From Eubacterium sp. (GTDB lineage Bacteria; Bacillota; Clostridia; Lachnospirales; Lachnospiraceae): a DNA stretch of 64,000 nt. The notes beneath the pieces were generated by a model that worked only from the letters and a program-made list of their open reading frames with translations, was not told where the DNA came from and did not search any database. Below, piece after piece: positions 16,801 through 25,578 of the stretch. The stretch lies in the NCBI GenBank assembly GCA_017459345.1, contig JAFUDC010000091.1, forward strand, positions 1-64,000, given 5' to 3'. The position numbers and the translations under genes were made by a program. How positions within the stretch are numbered: position 1 is the stretch's first letter; every line of letters begins with the position of its first letter.

Positions 16801-18429
16801 ATGAAAAGTAAGAGCTTAACAAAAAGAAAGATTAATATAGTGGGAGCGGGCCTGGCGGGATTGTCTGCAGCCATCCACCTTGCCAAAGAAGGCTGTCCCT
16901 GCCGGCTGATCTCCCTGCAGCCTTCTGAGAGAGCTCAATCCGTGATGGCAGAGGGGGGCATCAATGCAGCTTTAGATACCATGGGAGAACAGGACCAGCC
17001 GGAGAATCACTACCAGGATACCATCCGGGGCGGGGTCTTTCTGGCCGATGAGAATGCGGTCCGGAACCTGACTTACCATGCACCGGAGACGGTAAAGTGG
17101 CTCAGTTCCCTGGGAGTCCCCTTTAACCGGATTGGCAGAGAGCTGGAGCTTAGGAATTTCGGTGGACAGAAGAAGAAGCGGACCGCCTACGCCAGGAGCA
17201 GCACAGGTAAGATACTGATGACTGCTTTGATTGATGAGGCAAGAAAATATGAGGCGGCAGGCCTGATTCGCCGCTATCCCCACCATCGCTTTACCCGTCT
17301 GCTTCTTTCACAGACGGAGAATAATGAGAGGCATTGCGTCGGCCTGGAGATAAGAGACACCCATACCGGCCAGACCGGCCAGCTTTACGGGGCCGTGATC
17401 CTTGCCAGCGGGGGCATGAACAGTCTGTTTCCGGGAATGACCACCGGCACCACGGTCAATACCGGAGATGTGACGGCCCAGGTCTTTTCCCAGGGGACTG
17501 CCCTGGCCAATCTGGAGTTCATCCAGTACCATCCCACCACCGCAGCTATTCCCGGAAAGCGCTGTCTGATCAGCGAGGCAGCCAGAGGAGAAGGGGGCCG
17601 GCTCTTTGTCAACCGGGATGGAAAGCCCTGGTACTTTATGGAAGAGAAATATCCGGAGCTTGGCAACCTCATGCCCAGGGATGTGGTATCCCGGGAGATG
17701 GTTCTTGTGGTGAAAGATCCTGCCTGTGGTGACCAGGTATTCCTGGATATGACCCATATCGATAAATCTGTCTGGGACAGGAAGCTGTCGGACCTCAGGG
17801 AGGAATGTATCCGTCTCCTGGCCACTGATCCGAAAAAGGAATATCTTCCGGTATCGCCGGGCATCCATTATTTTATGGGCGGCATTTACGTGGATGAAAA
17901 CCATGCCTCAAGCATAAGAGGCCTGTATGCAGCAGGAGAGTGTGCCTGTCAGTACCACGGAGCAAACCGCCTGGGCGGCAACTCCATGCTGGGGGCTCTT
18001 TACGGAGGGAAGGTGGCTGCCAGTGCAGCCCGGCAATATGCAAAGACTCTGGACTGGCAGAAGGCTCATTGGACTGAAGCCGCCCCGGATTGGAAAGCTG
18101 CTGTACATCCTGATCCGGCAGTGGATGAGAGTATTGCAGAAGTCCTGCGGCAGGCCCTGGGAATCTTTCGGACAGAAGAAGAACTGATCCGGGCCTTAGA
18201 GCAGCTGACCGCAATCGATCAGGAAGGGCTGACACTCATTGACCGCAACCGTCTTCTCCTTGCCCGGGCCATGGTAATGTCCGCCATGAACAGAAAGGAA
18301 AGCCGCGGTGCCCACACCAGGCAGGACTATCCGGACCGGGATGACCAAGACTTCCGAAAGACCAGTGTCGTGACATATGACGGAAAAGAGATTCAGCTCA
18401 GCCTGTGTGAAATTGCCAGACGGGTATGA
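16801..18429 (+). CDS. Fumarate reductase/succinate dehydrogenase-like flavoprotein
   Basis: The 542-residue flavoprotein has an FAD Rossmann motif (GAGLAGLSAA), AEGGINAAL, HPTTAAI, SEAARGEGG (catalytic Arg region), HYFMGGI and RLGGNSMLGAL, all typical of the FrdA/SdhA/NadB family. The His that carries covalent FAD in FrdA/SdhA aligns with Gln46 (RAQSVMAEGG), so FAD is probably not covalently bound. With the Fe-S subunit at 18494 and the anchor at 16207 it would form a fumarate-reductase-like complex. L-aspartate oxidase is less likely because of these partners. Confidence 0.85.
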   Translation: MKSKSLTKRKINIVGAGLAGLSAAIHLAKEGCPCRLISLQPSERAQSVMAEGGINAALDTMGEQDQPENHYQDTIRGGVFLADENAVRNLTYHAPETVKWLSSLGVPFNRIGRELELRNFGGQKKKRTAYARSSTGKILMTALIDEARKYEAAGLIRRYPHHRFTRLLLSQTENNERHCVGLEIRDTHTGQTGQLYGAVILASGGMNSLFPGMTTGTTVNTGDVTAQVFSQGTALANLEFIQYHPTTAAIPGKRCLISEAARGEGGRLFVNRDGKPWYFMEEKYPELGNLMPRDVVSREMVLVVKDPACGDQVFLDMTHIDKSVWDRKLSDLREECIRLLATDPKKEYLPVSPGIHYFMGGIYVDENHASSIRGLYAAGECACQYHGANRLGGNSMLGALYGGKVAASAARQYAKTLDWQKAHWTEAAPDWKAAVHPDPAVDESIAEVLRQALGIFRTEEELIRALEQLTAIDQEGLTLIDRNRLLLARAMVMSAMNRKESRGAHTRQDYPDRDDQDFRKTSVVTYDGKEIQLSLCEIARRV

Positions 18430-18493
18430 GAACCCTGATAAAGTTTTCGCAAATTGCAATTACCTAGATGAATATCATTCTGAAAGGAATAAC

Positions 18494-19201
18494 ATGAAGT
18501 ATAATCTGAAGATTCTTCGAAGAAAATCCCAGGAGGATTCCCCATACTGGCAGACTTTTGAGCTGGAGACAGACCTGGCGGAGGCAACCGCTGCCACTGC
18601 TCTTACCCTCCTCAATCAGCGGGAACCTCTTCTCACGGCAGATGGACACCCGGCCCGGAAGATTCTCTGGGACTGCTCATGCCTGCAGAAGAAATGCGGA
18701 GCCTGCGCCATGGTAATCTGCGGCCGTCCCCAGCTTGCCTGCAATGTGAGGCTTTCTGAGATTAAGGAAAAGTGCATTACCATCGAACCCCTGCGCAAAT
18801 TTCCGGTGATTGCCGATCTTATTGTGGACAGGAGCATCCTCTTTCGCAATCTGATGACGATAGAAAGCTGGCTTACCGAGGATACGGAAGCCTCTGAGGA
18901 CAAGGACGGGATACTCTACGAAGCCTCAAGATGCCTGCAGTGCGGCTGCTGTCTGGAAATCTGTCCGAATTTTTATGCAGGAAGCAGCTTTTTCGGGATG
19001 GCATCCATGGTTCCGGTTTCAAGATTGCTGGAAGAACTCCCCAGGGATAAGAAAAAGGAACTGAAAAAAGCATACCGGAAGCATGTCTATTCCGGCTGCG
19101 GCAAATCACTTGCCTGCAGGGATATCTGCCCTGCGGGAATTGACATGGAAAAGCTCCTGGTCAACTCCAATGCAGTAGCCCTGTGGAAATGGTTTTTCTG
19201 A
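18494..19201 (+). CDS. Fumarate reductase/succinate dehydrogenase-like iron-sulfur subunit
   Basis: The 235-residue product has a 2Fe-2S region (CLQKKCGACAM, then a later Cys) and a C-terminal bicluster region with CLQCGCCLEICP and CRDICPAGI. These match the FrdB/SdhB layout: plant-type ferredoxin domain, then a 4Fe-4S/3Fe-4S domain. The start at 18494 follows GAAAGGA. An upstream in-frame extension overlaps the flavoprotein gene and lacks a good ribosome binding site. It would carry electrons between the membrane anchor and the flavoprotein. Confidence 0.88.
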   Translation: MKYNLKILRRKSQEDSPYWQTFELETDLAEATAATALTLLNQREPLLTADGHPARKILWDCSCLQKKCGACAMVICGRPQLACNVRLSEIKEKCITIEPLRKFPVIADLIVDRSILFRNLMTIESWLTEDTEASEDKDGILYEASRCLQCGCCLEICPNFYAGSSFFGMASMVPVSRLLEELPRDKKKELKKAYRKHVYSGCGKSLACRDICPAGIDMEKLLVNSNAVALWKWFF

Positions 19202-19218
19202 GTTATTGCATTTTTTTG

Positions 19219-19247
19219 TAGTCAAAATGAGAAAAATGCGCTATAAT
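19219..19247 (+). promoter_or_regulatory. Putative mscL promoter
   Basis: TATAAT at 19242-19247 has TAGTCA 17 bp upstream (19219-19224). It lies within an inverted repeat, GCATTTTT/AAAAATGC (19208-19239), which could also end the preceding operon. Confidence 0.5.
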
Positions 19248-19280
19248 GTATAAATATTATTCATTTGAAAGGAGAGAACC

Positions 19281-19700
19281 ATGAAGAACTTTATTAAGGA
19301 ATTCAAAGAGTTCATCAGCCGCGGCAGTGTCATGGACATGGCAGTTGGTATCATCATCGGCGGGGCATTCACTGCCATCGTCACATCATTGGTGGAGGAT
19401 ATCATCAGCCCCATCCTGGGTATCTTCGGAGGAGCTAACCTGGACAAGCTGACCGTTACACTGGCCGGCAATGCAACTCTGAATTACGGTAAGTTTATCG
19501 CAGCCGTCATCAACTTCCTGATCATGGCCCTGATCATCTTCCTGATTATCAAGGCAATGAACAAGGCTTCTGAGAAGTTCAGCAAGAAGCAGGAAGAAGA
19601 GCCGGAAGCTCCCACAACCAAGGAGTGCCCCTACTGCTTATCTGAGATTCCGATCAATGCCAGCAGATGCCCGCATTGTACATCCAAGCTTGAGGAGTAA
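19281..19700 (+). CDS. mscL: Large-conductance mechanosensitive channel with C-terminal zinc ribbon
   Basis: The 139-residue product has the MscL N-terminus ([24 protein letters not shown]), two membrane helices and a cytoplasmic helix. MscL forms a homo-oligomeric pore that releases solutes under hypo-osmotic shock. After the usual end there is a short acidic linker and CPYC(x10)CPHC ([18 protein letters not shown]), a zinc-ribbon. The family usually lacks such a tail. Confidence 0.93.
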   Translation: MKNFIKEFKEFISRGSVMDMAVGIIIGGAFTAIVTSLVEDIISPILGIFGGANLDKLTVTLAGNATLNYGKFIAAVINFLIMALIIFLIIKAMNKASEKFSKKQEEEPEAPTTKECPYCLSEIPINASRCPHCTSKLEE

Positions 19701-19765
19701 GCTGGGTATAAGCCTATGGCATCAGGAATGCTGAGGCTTTCCTGATTAAATATTAAGTATATGAT

Positions 19766-19813
19766 AAAAAGCTGTGGCGCAGGATGAATGCTCATCTTGT
19801 TCCACAGCTTTTT
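19766..19813. terminator. Bidirectional terminator between mscL and mgtE
   Basis: AAAAAGCTGTGG pairs with CCACAGCTTTTT (19802-19813), with an inner GATGA/TCATC stem. A-run and T-run flank the stem, so it can serve the convergent mscL and mgtE genes. Confidence 0.85.
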
Positions 19814-19868
19814 GTATTGTTATATCAGTCCGATCCGGCGCTGGCCTGCGCCGGACATTTGCATGGGT

Positions 19869-21308
19869 TTACTGTCCGAAATGCATCAGATTCAGCAGCA
19901 ATATCCAGCTTAATCCGTAGTAGGTGACCACCGCCACCAGGTCATTGATGGTGGTAATCAGGGGACCGGAGGCCACGGCCGGGTCGACGTCGATCTTCTT
20001 AAAGAAGAGGGGAATCAGGGTTCCGGTCAGGCTGGAGATCAGCATGGCAAGCATCAGGGATAATCCGATGCAGCCGGATACCCCGTAGGCAAAGCTTGGA
20101 CCGCTGCCCTTGGCAAACCAGATATAGAGGCCCACCAGGATAAAGGACAGGGCACCAAGAAGAAGGCCGTTGCAAAAGCCCACCCGCATCTCCTTGCCCA
20201 CCAGGAAGAGCTTCTGCTTAAAGGTCAGGGACTCATCCATGAGGACCCGGATGGTCACAGCCAGGGACTGGGTACCGGCATTGCCGGCCATGTCCAGAAT
20301 CAATGACTGGAAGGCCATGATCATGGGCAGCTGGGAGACCACATTCTCAAAGGTGCCCACCACGCTGGAAACCACCATGCCCAGACCCAGCAGGATAAAG
20401 AGCCAGGGCAGACGCTTGCGCATACTCTCGGTTAGAGACTCGGATAAGTCTTCCTCTGCGGTCAGACCGGCCAGTCTGGCGTAATCCTCACCCAGCTCAT
20501 CATCCACAACCTGGATCAGGTTCTGGGCTGTGATGACACCGATGACCCGGTTTTCATTATCCAGAACCGGGATGGAATCCTCCTCGTAATCCTTAAGCTT
20601 TTCGATACAGTCATCGATATCCTCCTGTCCGTAGACATAGGGGAAGGTGGTGACGATCCTCTCATCCAGATTGGTGCTTTCTCTGGCAGTGATCAGGTCT
20701 TTCAGATCCAGAGCCCCGTAGAAGGCTCCGGATTCATCCACCACGAAAAGGGTGGATATATTGTCATTATTCTCCGCCTGGCTTACCAGCTCGTGCATGG
20801 CCTGCTTGACCGTCAGCCCGGTCTTGATCTCAATATAGTTGGTGGTCATCTTGCTTCCGATTTCATCCTCATCGAAGGAAGCAATCAGCCATACATCATT
20901 CTTGGATTCCTCATCCATGAGGTCAATCAGGAGATTCCGCTTCTCCTTGTCAATCTCCCGCAGGATCTCCACAGCCACATCCGGTTCCATCTCGGAGATG
21001 ATGGCGGAAGCCTTGATCAGGTCAAGCTCATCCAGGTATTGGCCCACTTCATCCGTGTCTACATATTCAAATATCTCGGAAATCATGGACTCAGTCAGAA
21101 TCCGGGACAGCTTCTTGCGCTCCTTGGAGGTCAGATCATCCAGAACCTCGGCGATATCATTGGGATGGTAGTCATCCAGCTTCTCCCGCATAATCCGCGG
21201 TGAGATGTTGCTTCGGATGATACGGATGATCTCGTTTTCGTAATTCGGTTTCGGCTTTAAATCCTGTGGGGGCTGAGCTGCCTGTGCTATATCGAATTCC
21301 TTATTCAT
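19869..21308 (-). CDS. mgtE: Magnesium transporter MgtE
   Basis: The 479-residue product has the MgtE N-terminal helical domain (HPNDIAEVLDDL), tandem CBS domains (residues about 150-270; VVDESGAFYG) and a five-helix C-terminal domain with DMAGNAGTQSLAV and DPAVASGPLITT, the Mg-selective pore motifs. It imports Mg2+ and is gated by cytoplasmic Mg2+ at the CBS/N domains. It is convergent with mscL. The 217-bp gap upstream holds a terminator-like hairpin. Confidence 0.95.
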   Translation of the reverse strand: MNKEFDIAQAAQPPQDLKPKPNYENEIIRIIRSNISPRIMREKLDDYHPNDIAEVLDDLTSKERKKLSRILTESMISEIFEYVDTDEVGQYLDELDLIKASAIISEMEPDVAVEILREIDKEKRNLLIDLMDEESKNDVWLIASFDEDEIGSKMTTNYIEIKTGLTVKQAMHELVSQAENNDNISTLFVVDESGAFYGALDLKDLITARESTNLDERIVTTFPYVYGQEDIDDCIEKLKDYEEDSIPVLDNENRVIGVITAQNLIQVVDDELGEDYARLAGLTAEEDLSESLTESMRKRLPWLFILLGLGMVVSSVVGTFENVVSQLPMIMAFQSLILDMAGNAGTQSLAVTIRVLMDESLTFKQKLFLVGKEMRVGFCNGLLLGALSFILVGLYIWFAKGSGPSFAYGVSGCIGLSLMLAMLISSLTGTLIPLFFKKIDVDPAVASGPLITTINDLVAVVTYYGLSWILLLNLMHFGQ

Positions 21309-21442
21309 CCGTATCCTCCTTTCCCTGTATCAGACGGTCATCTCCTTAATCAATGTGCAATGCAATTATACATCACATTTAGTCACAATTCAATCATCGC
21401 TGACAGCTTTTTTTACAAATGCTCATGTATGCTGCACAATGA

Positions 21443-21486
21443 AAGAGACGAGATATCTCAAAAGGTAATCCCGTCTCTCATTTTTT
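21443..21486. terminator. Terminator-like hairpin between mgtE and the EEP gene
   Basis: AGAGACG and CGTCTCT pair across about 22 nt, with an internal GAGATATCTC palindrome. TTTTTT follows on the plus strand. On the minus strand it lies after the stop of the EEP-family gene with a shorter T-run. Confidence 0.6.
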
Positions 21487-21525
21487 AATCTTTCTGATTA
21501 TTTAGCAGATTTTCTCAATTCACAA

Positions 21526-22623
21526 TCACTTCAGCACAAACCGCATCACCACCGGGTTATGGTCTGTGTACTGATAATCAGTATCAATGTTCTGCACATA
21601 GGTGCAGTCTACATTATCTGAGACGATAAAGCCATCCAGGATTACAGTAAAGCTGTCCTCGCTGTAGGGCTGGTTGGTGTAGCGGGAAGTAGCAGTCATA
21701 CCCTCAGAGTAGTCCATACACTTCCTGAAGCCGGCAGGGATGGTTTCGTCCGGGAAGGGGTGGCACCAGCTGTACTCCTGATCCGTACCCGGATTGAAGT
21801 ATTCCTTGGAATCTACAGTGAAATCATGGTTGAAATCTCCCCCGCAGATCACATAGTTGCCTTTCTCATACTCTGCCTGCATATCCGCAAAGAGCATGGC
21901 AAGCTGGGCGTTGCCCTGGGCGGCGTCTGTGCCGTAGGCGGATAGGTGGAGGTTGATGAGTACAAGCTCCTTTCCATTCTCTACAGGAATTCGGTTGATA
22001 CAGTAACAGCGGTCCAGGTCAAGAAACTTCTTGAAACCCGTGGCTATGGGAAGACTCCTGCGCAGAGCCGAATCCACCGACATCCGGCTCATGGTCAGAA
22101 GGCCGGAATTGGAAGCCCCATGAGGCTCTGTAAGAGGGTACATGAGGTAGGCAGAGTGATAATTCTGGGCAAAAATGCTGTCATATGATTCATTTTCTGC
22201 AAATTTATCCCTGATCTGGCTGGCTTCATCCACATGGAAGCTTCTGGTAGAATCGGTATCCACCTCCTGGAAGAGTACAAAGTCAGGATCATAGGAAAGG
22301 GCTGTGGCAGCGGTCTGGTTCACACAATTAATCACGCTCTCCTCAGACCTGGCCCGGCTCTCCTTCCCCTCATCCATAAAGAAGGTAAAATCGGCAGTAT
22401 AGGCACCGAAACCGATATTATAGGAGACAAGAGTATACTCCTTTCCGGCTTCTGCTGTCTGATTTGCATTTCTTTCTACTTCAAGCTCTTTCTTATCTTC
22501 AATCCGGCCGTAAGTCCCGAAAACATAGACCACATAGCCTCCGACCACCAGGACGGCAGGGACCAGGATTCCCAGCGGAATCTTCCACCATCTAAATCTC
22601 TTTTTTGTAGTATCATTTTTCAT
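21526..22623 (-). CDS. Membrane-anchored endonuclease/exonuclease/phosphatase family protein
   Basis: The chosen start (ATG at 22623) has AGAGGAG about 10 bp upstream. The product of about 365 residues has one N-terminal membrane helix and an extracytoplasmic EEP domain: VSYNIGFG, LFQEVD (Mg-binding Glu), INLHLSA, CGGDFNHD and DHNPVVMRF (catalytic His). The fold covers nucleases, inositol-phosphate and sphingomyelin phosphodiesterases. The substrate cannot be told from sequence. It stands alone between mgtE and the shell-protein gene. Confidence 0.85.
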   Translation of the reverse strand: MKNDTTKKRFRWWKIPLGILVPAVLVVGGYVVYVFGTYGRIEDKKELEVERNANQTAEAGKEYTLVSYNIGFGAYTADFTFFMDEGKESRARSEESVINCVNQTAATALSYDPDFVLFQEVDTDSTRSFHVDEASQIRDKFAENESYDSIFAQNYHSAYLMYPLTEPHGASNSGLLTMSRMSVDSALRRSLPIATGFKKFLDLDRCYCINRIPVENGKELVLINLHLSAYGTDAAQGNAQLAMLFADMQAEYEKGNYVICGGDFNHDFTVDSKEYFNPGTDQEYSWCHPFPDETIPAGFRKCMDYSEGMTATSRYTNQPYSEDSFTVILDGFIVSDNVDCTYVQNIDTDYQYTDHNPVVMRFVLK

Positions 22624-22751
22624 AACAAACTGGCTCCTCTCTGAGGGAAGATATCTGTGGACATATCTCCATCCCCATATTACTTCTGCTTGATATATTA
22701 GCATATTTCCAGGATAGAATCCATCTTACCGGGGAGATTGTATTATTATGT

Positions 22752-22817
22752 AAAAATAGCTCTCTTTTATAAAAACATTAGCTATTAGCCTGTTTTTTAC
22801 AAAAGAGAGCTTTTATT
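22752..22817 (-). terminator. Terminator after the PduB-like gene
   Basis: AGCTCTCTTTT (22758-22768) and AAAAGAGAGCT (22801-22811) form an 11-bp stem with a long loop. On the minus strand it lies just after the stop at 22813, and AT-rich runs flank it. Confidence 0.7.
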
Positions 22818-23565
22818 TTAAATTATGCCTGTAGCTGGCTTTCACCGTATCTGCCCCGCAGACTTGACAGGCATCCTTGATGGGTACCGGCGTCATTCCG
22901 CAGGAGTTCAGCAGCTGGCAGCCGGTTTCCTTACCCACATCGATGGCCTTCTTTACCGTCTCATAGTCTCCGCAAAGACCTGCGGAAAACTCATTCATCA
23001 TCAGAAGATTGTGGGAGGGAGAACCATACCAGACAGCATCCACAGGCGCCGCCTTCATGGCCTTGTCGACAGCCACAATGCCAATTCCTGCCGGAGCTGC
23101 TCCTATGATGCCGAAAGCCTTTCCAACCGGCGTTCCGAAGATCTCATGAAGTACCTGGCCGGCGTGTGCCGTGACGTGTCCCTCCATGTGACCCACATGG
23201 TTGAGATAGAGACAGCCCATCCAGTAGTCGGTGCGCTCCAGAGAGATCTCCACTACCTTGCGGGCATCAGTGACCGTGTCAGCTGCCAGGACAAAGAGGC
23301 AGCCCTGACCGCACTGCTTGCCGCCGTCAATGGACATCTCAAAGCGCAGCAGGCTGGCCTGGCACCCCTTAACGGCATCATCAATTGCCAGAGCCTGGGC
23401 TACAGTCCCGGTCCTGGAGGACACGATCCCGATGGCAGCCACATCCTCCGGAATATCCAGGAGCAGCTTGATGGCGGGGTCAACCGTGGCAATCACCATG
23501 CCGATGGTACAGGCTGCGGCAGTGCCCACATATTCAGATACTGAACAGATATAATCAGAGTTCAT
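22813..23565 (-). CDS. PduB/EtuB-like trimeric microcompartment shell protein (BMC-T)
   Basis: The ATG at 23565 has GAGG 7 bp upstream. The 250-residue product aligns with PduB: SVSEYVGTAAACTIGMVIA at the N-terminus, GIVSSRTGTVAQALAIDDAVKG, a middle stretch LNHVGHMEGHVTAHAGQVL, and a second half GTPVGKAFGIIGAAPAGIG. PduB-type proteins have two permuted BMC domains and form trimers in the shell of propanediol- or ethanol-type microcompartments. No other shell protein or encapsulated enzyme is encoded in the window. His- and Cys-rich surface positions are seen. Confidence 0.85.
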   Translation of the reverse strand: MNSDYICSVSEYVGTAAACTIGMVIATVDPAIKLLLDIPEDVAAIGIVSSRTGTVAQALAIDDAVKGCQASLLRFEMSIDGGKQCGQGCLFVLAADTVTDARKVVEISLERTDYWMGCLYLNHVGHMEGHVTAHAGQVLHEIFGTPVGKAFGIIGAAPAGIGIVAVDKAMKAAPVDAVWYGSPSHNLLMMNEFSAGLCGDYETVKKAIDVGKETGCQLLNSCGMTPVPIKDACQVCGADTVKASYRHNLK

Positions 23566-23700
23566 GGAAAACCTCATACATAAAGAAACTGTATGTTTCA
23601 AACTACAACTCTCAGCTAAATTATATCTCAAATGAAAGCTGGATATATGACGGTTTCTGAACGGATAGTGGGATTATATCATCACTTTAACTGTTACAGA

Positions 23701-24492
23701 TCAGGCCTGTTTCTTTTCCAGACCGCTGATACCAATATACAGTAGGGCTGCGATGATGCATAAGAGAATGATGGACAGCATCACCCAGTCCATCTTGAAT
23801 ACCTGGGATCCATAGATAATCAGATAGCCCAGTCCCTTCCTGGCAGCCAGAAACTCCCCGATGACCACGCCGATCAGGCATAATCCGATATCCACCTTCA
23901 TGATACTTAATATAGAAGGAAAACTGATGGGGATCACCACTTTCGTCAGACAGTCCAGGCGGTTTCCTCCCAATGTCCGGATCAGCTTAAGCTTATCCGG
24001 GTCGGTGGAGGTAAAGCTGGTGTAGAGATTCAGGATACTTCCGAAAATAGCCACGGAGACTGCAGTGACAATGATTGCCTTCATGTTGTTCCCAAGCCAG
24101 ACCAGAAAGATAGGGGCCATGGCAGATTTGGGCAGACTGTTTAGGATTACCAGGTAGGGCTCCAGAATATCACACAGGGACTGATTCCACCACAGGAGGA
24201 TAGCAATCAGGAAGCTGATGCCGATGACCAGGGCAAAGCTTGCTCCGGTTTCGGCCAGTGTGATGCCCGTGTGGGCCAGGAGATTTCCGTGAAGGAGGAG
24301 ATCGATGCCAGAGGTGACAATCCTTGTGGGACTGCTGAAGATAAATCCATTGACCCGGCCGGACCGGACAGCATACTCCCATAAAAACACAAAGAGGAGC
24401 AGCAGGGATATACGGAGGAGGAGAATTATCCGCTTCCTCTGCTTTATTCTGTTCAGATACCGTTCCTGGTCAGGACTGCTGATTTGAGTCAT
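23701..24492 (-). CDS. ABC importer permease, SsuC/TauC/ThiX type
   Basis: The product of about 263 residues has six predicted membrane helices and the EAA-like loop of BPD permeases (RTLGGNRLDCLTKVVIPISFPSIL). The start chosen (24492) overlaps the end of the ATPase gene, as in coupled operons. The family imports sulfonates, nitrate/taurine or thiamine precursors, usually with a periplasmic binding protein. No binding protein is seen nearby. Confidence 0.85.
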   Translation of the reverse strand: MTQISSPDQERYLNRIKQRKRIILLLRISLLLLFVFLWEYAVRSGRVNGFIFSSPTRIVTSGIDLLLHGNLLAHTGITLAETGASFALVIGISFLIAILLWWNQSLCDILEPYLVILNSLPKSAMAPIFLVWLGNNMKAIIVTAVSVAIFGSILNLYTSFTSTDPDKLKLIRTLGGNRLDCLTKVVIPISFPSILSIMKVDIGLCLIGVVIGEFLAARKGLGYLIIYGSQVFKMDWVMLSIILLCIIAALLYIGISGLEKKQA

Positions 24493-25252
24493 CTTTGAGC
24501 ACCTCCCAGAGCTTATTATAGTAATTTGTAAAAAGAGGATGCCTGCGGGCTTCCTCAGCGGTAAGAGGATGATCCTCAGCAAAGTCGACATTGATTATAT
24601 CACGAACATAGCCTGGTCTCCTCCCCAGGACGATGATCTGGTTTGCGGTACTGACTGCTTCAGACAGGTCATGGGTCACCAGAATGGTGGTGATATTTCT
24701 TTCCCGGATAATCCGGCAGATGTCTGCTGTCACCAGGATTCTTGTCTGATAGTCCAGGGCGGAGAAGGGTTCGTCAAGCAAAAGAAGGTCCGGCCTGCCG
24801 GCAAGACTCCGGATCAGGGCAGCCCTCTGACGCATGCCTCCGGACAGCTCCCGGGGATAGGCAGCTGCAAACTCGTCTATACCGTACTGCTGCATAAGCT
24901 GTTTTACATAGGTGACATTGTCCTTGCTGAGCTCGTGACGAATCTCCAGCCCCAGAATGACATTTTCATATACAGTTCTATATTCTAACAGGTGATCCTT
25001 CTGCAGCATATATCCGATTGTTGGTTTCCTGCCGCTAAGGGGATATTCAACCTGTCCCCTCTGAACGGGAATATATCCCGCGATCAGGTCAAGGAGTGTG
25101 GATTTGCCGCAGCCGGATGCCCCTACAATTGCCGTAAAGCTGCCCCGGGAGACTTCGAAGCTGATATCCTTAAGGGCGCAGGTTTCTCCTGTCATGGTGT
25201 GGTAGGTATGGGAAAGATTCCGGACGGACAGGAGGATATTTTTTTCCGGCAT
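24470..25252 (-). CDS. ABC importer ATP-binding protein, SsuB/TauB/ThiY-partner type
   Basis: The 260-residue ATPase has VGASGCGKST (Walker A), LSGGMRQRAALIRSL (signature), LLLDEPFSALD (Walker B) and LVTHDLSEA. The type is that of nitrate/sulfonate/taurine importers. It overlaps the permease gene by 23 bp. The pair begins after a 593-bp gap holding DnaA-box-like sites, divergent from hpf. Confidence 0.9.
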   Translation of the reverse strand: MPEKNILLSVRNLSHTYHTMTGETCALKDISFEVSRGSFTAIVGASGCGKSTLLDLIAGYIPVQRGQVEYPLSGRKPTIGYMLQKDHLLEYRTVYENVILGLEIRHELSKDNVTYVKQLMQQYGIDEFAAAYPRELSGGMRQRAALIRSLAGRPDLLLLDEPFSALDYQTRILVTADICRIIRERNITTILVTHDLSEAVSTANQIIVLGRRPGYVRDIINVDFAEDHPLTAEEARRHPLFTNYYNKLWEVLKDDSNQQS

Positions 25253-25531
25253 AATACAGGGTTCCTTTCTTTGGGACTACATGATATAGTATGCATCAGC
25301 GTAAGTGATGTTGTCATGAAACTGTTTTCGTTGTCGCACAAAAAGGCTGAATTCTCCAACAATTTCAGTCTGGGGAAAATTGAAAAACACTATCATCTTT
25401 CCTGTGAATTTGTGCAAATTGACCAAGACAGAAGCCGGAAAACTGGGAATTGTAACCAGTAAAATACTGTTTGTGAATAACCGCACCCAAATGTCCACGA
25501 AAAAAAAGTTGAAAAAGGCCGAAAAATAAAC

Positions 25532-25578
25532 TTATCCACAAAGTTATCCACATTATCCACAATCCGGCTTGTGGATAA
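25532..25578. other. Cluster of four perfect DnaA boxes
   Basis: TTATCCACA occurs at 25532, 25544 and 25553, and its complement TGTGGATAA at 25570, all within 47 bp. Boxes 2 and 3 abut. Flanks are AT-rich: A-runs from 25500 and TTGTTAACAATTAGTTAATAA at about 25667. No dnaA, dnaN or rpmH gene is near, so this is unlikely to be the main origin. It could titrate or load DnaA, or regulate flanking genes. The rest of 25253-25845 shows an extended -10 (TGATATAAT at 25774-25782) for hpf. Confidence 0.8.

Noticed and set aside
21526..22704. Longer start for the EEP-family gene
   Set aside because: The extension to 22704 lacks a ribosome binding site and precedes the natural membrane-anchor start at 22623.
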